Source: Gilliamella sp. App4-10 (GTDB lineage: Bacteria; Pseudomonadota; Gammaproteobacteria; Enterobacterales; Orbaceae). From it: a DNA stretch of 33,900 bases. The position numbers were made by a program, and so were the translations under genes. The notes under the pieces are model-generated. The model was not told the DNA's origin and made no database searches. It saw only the letters and a program-made list of their open reading frames with translations. Each line of letters starts with the position of its first letter. Position 1 is the stretch's first letter. Location of the stretch: assembly GCF_001690495.1 (NCBI RefSeq), contig NZ_LZGS01000023.1, positions 1 through 33,900 of the forward strand. The letters run 5' to 3'. This document shows, piece after piece, positions 25,995 to 33,900 of this stretch.

Positions 25995-27569
25995 ATGGAA
26001 TGGATCATGGATCCTACAATCTGGATTGGCTTATCCACTCTAGTTGTACTTGAAATCGTCCTTGGTATTGATAACATTGTTTTTATTGCCATTCTTGCCG
26101 AGAAACTTCCTCCTCAACAACGAGACAAAGCACGCATAACAGGCTTGGCCTTTGCATTAATTACGCGAATATTGTTATTAATGTTTACTGGTTGGTTAGT
26201 CACACTCACTACACCGCTATTTTCGATATCTGGGCTCAGTTTTAATGCGCGACAATTAATCATGCTAATTGGTGGCATATTTTTGCTATTCAAAGCGACC
26301 ATGGAGCTCAATGAACGCCTTGAAGGTGCATCAAATGAAGATGGTAAACCTAAAAAAACCTCTCACTTTTGGACTGTTGTTGCTCAAATCGTTGTGCTCG
26401 ATGCCGTGTTCTCACTTGATTCAGTAATTACAGCTGTTGGAATGGTTGAACATATTCCCGTGATGATTATTGCCGTTTGTATAGCAATCTGCATTATGAT
26501 GGTTGCGAGTAAACCACTGGCTAATTTTGTCAACGCTCATCCAACTATTGTTATCCTCTGTTTGAGTTTTTTATTGATGATCGGTTTTAGCCTGGTTGCC
26601 GAAGGTTTTGATTTTATGATTCCAAAAGGCTATTTATATGCAGCTATTGGCTTCTCAATCATGATCGAGTTTTTCAATCAATTAGCTATTTTTAACCGAC
26701 GCAAAGCATTAAATAAAAAACCATTACGTGAACGCACTGCTGAAGCCATTTTACACCTATTAAAAGGTGATGCTGAAGAAGATCCCGATAATCACACTAT
26801 CGATATCGTTTCTGATGCCAACAAAAAAGTGTCCGTATTTAATCAACAAGAGCTCAGTATGGTTGAACGAGTACTTGGGCTGGCACAGCGTTCAGTCAGC
26901 AGTATTATGACATCTCGACTTGACGTTGATATGGTCAATATTAATGACGATCGCGACGCGATTATAAAAGAAATTTTTGATAATCCTCATTCACGCTTAG
27001 TCGTCACCGATAATGACTCAATTGATGAACCTTTAGGTATTATCCAAGTCAATGACCTTTTAAAAGATGTGCTGCAAAGCACAGCGCCAACCGATATACA
27101 CTCACTTATCAAACAACCTTTAATCTTTCCAGAAACCGTATCATTATTGGTTGCATTAGAGCAATTTAAAAAGGCCAAAACTCATTTTGCCTTCGTAGTT
27201 GATGAATTTGGTTCAATGCAAGGGGTTGTCTCGGTAACAGATATTATCGAAACCATTGCTGGTGATTTTCCAACTGAAGAAGAGGAAATTGATGCAAAAC
27301 ATGATATTCAATGTCTAGATGATAATAGCTGGATTGCGAATGGTTATATTCCGGTTGAGGAACTCATCCGTTTTGTACCAATACCGATCGATGATAAACG
27401 TGAATATCATACCCTAGCAGGTCTATTAATGGAAAAAGCGCAACATTTACTCAATATTGGTGAAACCTTGCAAATTGGCGATTATTTATTTGAAGTCGCC
27501 GAAATAGAAAGCCACAGAATTCTTAAAGTAAAAATCACGTTAAACAAGCTTGATTCTGTAACGTTATAG
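25995..27569 (+). CDS. yegH: TerC-family membrane protein with CBS and CorC/HlyC domains, YegH-like
   Basis: This 524-residue protein has a TerC-type membrane domain (about 1-240, seven or so helices, with [17 protein letters not shown] and the second [17 protein letters not shown] carrying the paired acidic residues). A CBS pair follows (about 300-430; [33 protein letters not shown]), then a CorC/HlyC transporter-associated domain (about 440-520). It aligns over its full length with E. coli YegH (527), including the start MEWI-DP-IW. Relatives are linked to manganese or other metal export and tellurite resistance, but the substrate of YegH is not established. The ATG at 25995 is chosen by that alignment. 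A strong terminator follows, so it is a single-gene unit. Confidence 0.92.
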   Translation: MEWIMDPTIWIGLSTLVVLEIVLGIDNIVFIAILAEKLPPQQRDKARITGLAFALITRILLLMFTGWLVTLTTPLFSISGLSFNARQLIMLIGGIFLLFKATMELNERLEGASNEDGKPKKTSHFWTVVAQIVVLDAVFSLDSVITAVGMVEHIPVMIIAVCIAICIMMVASKPLANFVNAHPTIVILCLSFLLMIGFSLVAEGFDFMIPKGYLYAAIGFSIMIEFFNQLAIFNRRKALNKKPLRERTAEAILHLLKGDAEEDPDNHTIDIVSDANKKVSVFNQQELSMVERVLGLAQRSVSSIMTSRLDVDMVNINDDRDAIIKEIFDNPHSRLVVTDNDSIDEPLGIIQVNDLLKDVLQSTAPTDIHSLIKQPLIFPETVSLLVALEQFKKAKTHFAFVVDEFGSMQGVVSVTDIIETIAGDFPTEEEEIDAKHDIQCLDDNSWIANGYIPVEELIRFVPIPIDDKREYHTLAGLLMEKAQHLLNIGETLQIGDYLFEVAEIESHRILKVKITLNKLDSVTL

Positions 27570-27654
27570 TATAGTGCAGCGAAATAACGAGAATAAGGCT
27601 TGACCAAAATAAATAACTCGCAATAATAACGCAGTAATATTTCTGTTTATCTGA

Positions 27655-27693
27655 AGGTGCGGAGCCACAGCTCCTCATCTTTTTTATTTTTAT
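27655..27693 (+). terminator. intrinsic terminator of yegH
   Basis: GGAGC (27661-27665) pairs with GCTCC (27670-27674) around a 4-nt loop. After one mismatch AGGTG (27655-27659) pairs with CATCT (27676-27680). A T-rich run, TTTTTATTTTTAT, follows directly. Confidence 0.9.
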
Positions 27694-27762
27694 CTCTAGG
27701 TAAAAATAGCACTCTTTATAAACTTTTATTCTTGCTTATCAATCTAAATTAGGCTTTAACTT

Positions 27763-29073
27763 ATGAATTCAATATTTGAAAAAGTATTTCAATTGAAAGA
27801 AAAAAAAACAACTATCGGAACTGAAATTATTGCAGGATGCACAACTTTCCTTACTATGGTGTATATCATCTTCGTTAATCCATCCATCTTATCTGCAACC
27901 GGCATGGATAAATCTGCGGTATTTGTACTAACTTGTGTAATTACTGCGTTGGCGACGATTTTAATGGGCCTATTTGCTAACTTACCCATAGCACTTGCAC
28001 CGGCAATGGGGCTTAACGTCTTTTTTGCCTATGGTATCTGTGGTGCAATGGGCTATTCTTGGCAAATTGGTATGGGCGCCATATTTTGGGGTTCTTTAAT
28101 CTTTTTTATGTTGTCACTCTTTAAAGTCCGCCACTGGTTAATTGAACATATTCCACAATGTTTACGTATAGGTATTAGTGCCGGTATTGGACTATTTATT
28201 GCTTTTATGGGCTTTCAAAACATGGGGATTGTGGTTGCTTCACCTTCCACACTCTTAACGATGGGGAATATCTTATCGCTTAAAGTCCTATTAGGATCAC
28301 TAGGTTTTTTCATCATTGTTATTTTAGCGGCTCGCAACTTTCATGCTGCTGTATTAATTTCGATTTTAGTTGTGACATTGCTGGCACTATGGCTAGATCC
28401 TAATATCAGTTACCAAGGTATTGTATCTATGCCACCAAGTGTGACCAGCGTTGTTGGACATGTTGATCTAGCAGGTTCGCTTAATATCGGCATCATGGGT
28501 GTTATTTTTTCTGTGATGATTGTCAGCCTATTCGACTCATCGGGCACCATTTTGGCATTAACCGATAAAGCCGGAATTAGTGACGAAAAAGGCCGATTCC
28601 CTAAAATGCGTCAAGCGCTATTAATTGATAGCTTTAGCTCTTCTTTAGGGGGATTATTTGGTACATCATCAGTATTAACCTATATCGAAAGTTCAGCTGG
28701 TATTTCAGTTGGTGGTCGCACAGGCTTAACAGCTGTGGTAGTCGGTATATTATTCTTAGTCGTGGCCTTTTTATCGCCATTAGCCCATTTAGTACCAAGT
28801 TATGCAACTTCAGGTGCACTTATCTTTGTTGGAATTTTAATGGTTTCAAGCTTAGTTAAAGTTAACTGGTCTGACTTAACTGAGGCGACACCTGCCTTTA
28901 TTACCGCAATCATGATGCCATTTGCCTTTGCTATTACTGAAGGCGTTGCGCTTGGTTTTATCTCTTACGTGGTATTAAAAACCTTTACGGGTAAATTTAA
29001 ACAATTAAATCTTTGCGTAATTATTTTTGCTTTACTATTCGCTTTAAAATTTATTTTTATTGATCATCATTAA
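27763..29073 (+). CDS. purP: adenine permease, NCS2/AzgA-like family
   Basis: This 436-residue inner-membrane protein aligns end to end with E. coli adenine permease PurP/AdeP (445), a proton symporter of the nucleobase-cation family. Diagnostic stretches are GCTTFLTMVYIIFVNP (25-40), FANLPIALAPAMGLNVFFA (71-89), the transport-site region SLFDSSGTILALTDKAG (about 255-271) and YIESSAGISVGGRTGLTAV (about 306-324). It is closer to PurP than to the guanine/hypoxanthine permeases GhxP and GhxQ, since the AMGLNVFFA and DSSGT forms follow PurP. Substrate choice within the family is still inferred. It lies alone between the yegH terminator and a 3' hairpin. Confidence 0.92.
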   Translation: MNSIFEKVFQLKEKKTTIGTEIIAGCTTFLTMVYIIFVNPSILSATGMDKSAVFVLTCVITALATILMGLFANLPIALAPAMGLNVFFAYGICGAMGYSWQIGMGAIFWGSLIFFMLSLFKVRHWLIEHIPQCLRIGISAGIGLFIAFMGFQNMGIVVASPSTLLTMGNILSLKVLLGSLGFFIIVILAARNFHAAVLISILVVTLLALWLDPNISYQGIVSMPPSVTSVVGHVDLAGSLNIGIMGVIFSVMIVSLFDSSGTILALTDKAGISDEKGRFPKMRQALLIDSFSSSLGGLFGTSSVLTYIESSAGISVGGRTGLTAVVVGILFLVVAFLSPLAHLVPSYATSGALIFVGILMVSSLVKVNWSDLTEATPAFITAIMMPFAFAITEGVALGFISYVVLKTFTGKFKQLNLCVIIFALLFALKFIFIDHH

Positions 29074-29080
29074 AAACGCC

Positions 29081-29107
29081 TCCCTCATCGTTACTGACGA
29101 TGAGGGA
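29081..29107 (+). terminator. strong hairpin after purP
   Basis: TCCCTCATCGT (29081-29091) and ACGATGAGGGA (29097-29107) form a perfect 11-bp stem with a 5-nt loop, 7 bases after the purP stop. No U-tract follows on the plus strand. It may still protect the 3' end or work with Rho. The rest of 29108-29255 shows nothing I can name. Confidence 0.5.
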
Positions 29108-29255
29108 TATCAAATTTACCAAAATAGTTAACGTATGTGTTGATAGACTGTTTATCCAATTCTAAAATTAAAACCTACCGTTTTTTCATTAAAATAACGC
29201 TCCTCCTCTTATAAATAATTAATACCAGGATCAAGCACTTATTGATAGCAAAAAC

Positions 29256-29284
29256 TTGACATTATTTCCCCTGGGGACTAGAAT
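29256..29284 (+). promoter_or_regulatory. str operon promoter
   Basis: A perfect TTGACA (29256-29261), exactly 17 bases and TAGAAT (29279-29284) form the best promoter in the window. Transcription would begin near 29291, about 96 nt before rpsL. The leader starts with a hairpin (29293-29303 with 29308-29318). Confidence 0.85.
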
Positions 29285-29368
29285 CTTGCGACCCAAAACT
29301 TATATACATAGGTTTTGGTCTACAGTTATTAATTACGTATCTAAAAAGCAATTTTAAATTTATTTTAA

Positions 29369-30331
<963 letters not shown>

Positions 30332-30336
30332 TATTC

Positions 30337-30396
30337 TCACTTGTATTTATATAAGTGACTTGAATTAGGACTGATAGCCCTTATTTGCTATCAGTC
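30337..30396 (+). other. two successive hairpins between rpsG and fusA
   Basis: TCACTT/AAGTGA with an inner G-U and two more pairs forms a 9-bp stem (30337-30358). GACTGATAGC (30369-30378) and GCTATCAGTC (30387-30396) form a perfect 10-bp stem with an 8-nt loop. No U-tract follows either, so simple termination is unlikely; processing or partial attenuation is possible. Confidence 0.6.
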
Positions 30397-30445
30397 AACC
30401 AAAATGATGTTTTATTAAGCAAACGATTCTAAACAGAGGATTAAT

Positions 30446-32548
30446 ATGGCTCGTACAACCCCTATAGCACGCTACCGTAATATCGGTATCAGTGCACATA
30501 TTGACGCAGGTAAAACAACAACGACTGAACGTATTTTGTTTTATACTGGTGTAAGTCACAAAATTGGTGAAGTTCATGATGGTGCAGCTACCATGGACTG
30601 GATGGAACAAGAACAAGAACGTGGTATTACTATCACATCTGCTGCAACAACTGCATTCTGGTCTGGTATGGGTCAGCAGTTCGAACCACACCGTATCAAC
30701 ATCATCGACACCCCGGGACACGTTGACTTTACAATCGAAGTTGAACGTTCTATGCGTGTTCTTGATGGTGCAGTAATGGTTTACTGTGCAGTTGGTGGCG
30801 TTCAACCACAATCTGAAACTGTATGGCGTCAAGCAAACAAATATAAAGTTCCACGTATTGCATTTGTCAACAAAATGGACCGTATGGGTGCTAACTTCCT
30901 ACGTGTTGTTGATCAAATCAAAACTCGTTTAGCTGCAGTTCCTGTTCCTTTAGTTTTACCAATCGGTGCTGAAGAAGGATTTACTGGTGTTGTTGATTTA
31001 CTTAAACGTAAAGCCATCAACTGGAATGATGCAGATCAAGGCGTAACATTCACTTATGAAGATGTACCAGCAGACATGGTTGAAGAAGTCGAAGAATGGC
31101 GTTCTTTCTTAATTGAAACTGCTGCTGAAGCAAGTGAAGAGTTAATGGAAAAATACCTTGGTGGTGAAGAGTTAACTGAAGAAGAAGTGAAAGCTGCATT
31201 ACGTGAACGTGTACTTGCTAATGAAATCATCTTAGTCACTTGTGGTAGTGCCTTTAAAAATAAAGGTGTTCAATTCATGCTTGATGCAGTTATTGAATAT
31301 TTACCAGCACCAACTGATGTACCTGCAATCAAAGGTGAATTACAAAACGGTGAAGCTGCAGAACGCCATTCAAGTGATGATGAGCCATTCTCATCATTAG
31401 CGTTCAAAATTGCTACAGACCCATTTGTTGGTAACTTAACCTTCTTCCGTGTTTACTCTGGTGTAGTTAACTCTGGTGATACTGTTCTTAACTCTGTTAA
31501 AGATAAAAAAGAACGTTTTGGTCGTATCGTACAGATGCATGCTAACAAACGTGAAGAAATTAAAGAAGTTCGCGCTGGCGACATTGCTGCTGCAATCGGT
31601 CTTAAAGATGTCACAACAGGTGATACACTTTGTGCTGAAAGTGCACCTATCATTCTTGAAAGAATGGAATTCCCAGAGCCAGTAATTTCGGTTGCTGTTG
31701 AACCAAAAACCAAAGCTGACCAAGAAAAAATGGGGCTTGCTTTAGGTCGTCTAGCTCAAGAAGACCCTTCATTCCGTGTTCACACTGATGAAGAATCGGG
31801 TCAAACTATTATTTCTGGTATGGGTGAGCTTCACTTAGAAATTATCGTTGACCGTATGAAACGTGAATTTAAAGTAGAAGCAAACGTAGGTAAACCACAA
31901 GTTGCTTACCGTGAAACCATTCGCAACGAAGTAGAACAAGAAGGTAAATTTGTTCGTCAGTCTGGTGGTCGTGGTCAATACGGTCATGTATGGTTAAAAA
32001 TCAAACCATTAGAAGCGGGTGGCGAAGGCTACAAATTCAACAATGAAATCGTTGGCGGTGTGGTTCCTAAAGAATACATCCCTGCAGTTGATAAAGGCTG
32101 TCAAGAACAAATGAAAAACGGTGTTCTTGCTGGTTACCCAATTGTTGATGTTGAAGTCACTATCTTTGATGGTTCTTACCATGATGTTGACTCATCAGAA
32201 ATGGCATTTAAAATTGCCGGTTCAATGGCATTTAAAGATGGCTTCATGAAAGCTAAACCTGTGCTTTTAGAACCGATTATGAAAGTAGAAGTTGAAACTC
32301 CAGAAGATTATATGGGTGATGTTATCGGTGACTTAAACCGTCGTCGCGGTATGATCGAAGGAATGGACGATACAGCAACTGGTAAAACAGTCAAAGCACA
32401 AGTTCCACTTTCAGAAATGTTTGGTTATGCAACAGACCTTCGTTCACAAACTCAAGGTCGTGCTTCTTACTCTATGGAGTTCTTGAAGTACAATGAAGCA
32501 CCAACAAATATTGCAACAGCAATTATTGAAGCTCGTAAAGCGAAATAA
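30446..32548 (+). CDS. fusA: elongation factor G
   Basis: EF-G is the GTPase that drives tRNA-mRNA translocation and, with RRF, ribosome recycling. Its 700 residues compare with 704 in E. coli. The G-domain motifs are [16 protein letters not shown] (about 17-32), DTPGHVDF (about 88-95) and NKMDRMGAN (about 142-150), with the switch [12 protein letters not shown] in between. Domains II to V follow without gaps, including the domain IV loop region [19 protein letters not shown] precedes the ATG. It is third in the str operon, after a 114-nt spacer with two hairpins. Confidence 0.99.
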   Translation: MARTTPIARYRNIGISAHIDAGKTTTTERILFYTGVSHKIGEVHDGAATMDWMEQEQERGITITSAATTAFWSGMGQQFEPHRINIIDTPGHVDFTIEVERSMRVLDGAVMVYCAVGGVQPQSETVWRQANKYKVPRIAFVNKMDRMGANFLRVVDQIKTRLAAVPVPLVLPIGAEEGFTGVVDLLKRKAINWNDADQGVTFTYEDVPADMVEEVEEWRSFLIETAAEASEELMEKYLGGEELTEEEVKAALRERVLANEIILVTCGSAFKNKGVQFMLDAVIEYLPAPTDVPAIKGELQNGEAAERHSSDDEPFSSLAFKIATDPFVGNLTFFRVYSGVVNSGDTVLNSVKDKKERFGRIVQMHANKREEIKEVRAGDIAAAIGLKDVTTGDTLCAESAPIILERMEFPEPVISVAVEPKTKADQEKMGLALGRLAQEDPSFRVHTDEESGQTIISGMGELHLEIIVDRMKREFKVEANVGKPQVAYRETIRNEVEQEGKFVRQSGGRGQYGHVWLKIKPLEAGGEGYKFNNEIVGGVVPKEYIPAVDKGCQEQMKNGVLAGYPIVDVEVTIFDGSYHDVDSSEMAFKIAGSMAFKDGFMKAKPVLLEPIMKVEVETPEDYMGDVIGDLNRRRGMIEGMDDTATGKTVKAQVPLSEMFGYATDLRSQTQGRASYSMEFLKYNEAPTNIATAIIEARKAK

Positions 32549-32570
32549 TTTTTATCTAAATAAAGTAACG

Positions 32571-32594
32571 CTTCCCTTAATGACTTAAGGGAAG
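32571..32594 (+). other. perfect hairpin between fusA and tuf
   Basis: CTTCCCTTAA (32571-32580) and TTAAGGGAAG (32585-32594) form a perfect 10-bp stem with loop TGAC; a G-U and a C-G pair can extend it. Only TGATTTAAT follows, a poor U-tract. The hairpin ends 12 nt before the tuf ribosome site. Confidence 0.6.
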
Positions 32595-32605
32595 TGATTT
32601 AATAA

Positions 32606-33802
<1,197 letters not shown>

Positions 33803-33851
33803 TTTAACTTGCTATCATAAAGCGCAGCTATTGATACGCTTTATCATCAGT

Positions 33852-33880
33852 AAAAAAGGTGCACTTTGTGCACCTTTTTT
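33852..33880 (+). terminator. intrinsic terminator of the str operon
   Basis: GGTGCAC (33858-33864) and GTGCACC (33868-33874) form a 7-bp stem with a 3-nt loop, flanked by AAAAAA and TTTTTT that can extend the pairing. The symmetry would also let it stop transcripts arriving on the minus strand. Confidence 0.92.
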
Positions 33881-33900
33881 ATTTTCTAATCAATGATTTC

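Noticed and set aside
25922-25995. yybP-ykoY-type manganese riboswitch before the TerC-family gene
   Set aside because: The conserved paired loops and G-rich core of that motif are absent and the leader is too short.
30395-30832. 145-codon frame antisense to the start of fusA
   Set aside because: A shadow of the strongly biased fusA codons; Cys/Thr-rich product without a recognisable fold.

Overview
The window reads as core chromosome of an AT-rich gammaproteobacterium. Almost every protein aligns over its full length with an Escherichia coli counterpart as I remember those sequences (MetNIQ, TrmO, Hsp33, FtsH, FolP, UbiA, DmsABC, ParE/ParC, DjlA, TrkH, YegH, PurP, S12, S7, EF-G, EF-Tu). The low G+C, the 16S V1-V2 sequence and the lack of repeated Haemophilus-type uptake signals suggest Orbaceae (Gilliamella-like) rather than Pasteurellaceae or Enterobacteriaceae. 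That placement is an inference; no database was searched.

Layout. (1) 1-760: the 5' end of a 16S rRNA gene running off the left edge on the minus strand, with its boxA leader and two promoters. (2) 983-5179: gmhB (minus), then metN-metI-metQ (plus) behind a promoter whose spacer is a double MetJ box, then trmO. The order rrs/gmhB/metNIQ/trmO is the E. coli order. (3) 5369-8342, minus: hslO and hslR (heat-shock proteins), preceded by a YicH-like AsmA-family gene. (4) 8585-13115: greA, yhbY (minus), rlmE, ftsH, folP, the enterobacterial order, but glmM does not follow folP. (5) 13116-13484: a 369-bp gap with no gene. (6) 13485-19045, minus: ubiA, dmsD, dmsC, dmsB, dmsA, that is quinone biosynthesis next to a complete anaerobic DMSO/S-oxide reductase and its Tat chaperone. 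(7) 19397-25852, plus: parE-parC-djlA-trkH, tightly packed. (8) 25995-29073: yegH and the adenine permease purP as separate units. (9) 29256-33880: the str operon rpsL-rpsG-fusA-tuf with its promoter, the S7 operator, several intercistronic hairpins and a strong terminator.

How it fits together. The rRNA operon and the str operon supply translation; RlmE, YhbY and Hsp15 act on ribosomes or their assembly; FtsH and Hsp33 handle protein quality control. MetNIQ imports methionine under apparent MetJ control. DmsABC would take electrons from reduced quinone (UbiA contributes to ubiquinone; DmsABC normally uses menaquinol) and reduce S- or N-oxides, which fits a low-oxygen gut-like niche.

I found no mobile element, CRISPR array, toxin-antitoxin pair, defence island or other novel multi-gene system. 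What deserves a second look is mostly regulatory: the MetJ box inside the metN promoter with no Shine-Dalgarno, overlapping face-to-face promoters between yhbY and rlmE, a Fur-like palindrome upstream of dmsA, a yegH leader hairpin that covers its ribosome-binding site, two gene-free gaps (13116-13484 and 19046-19396), and a hairpin in nearly every gap of the str operon.
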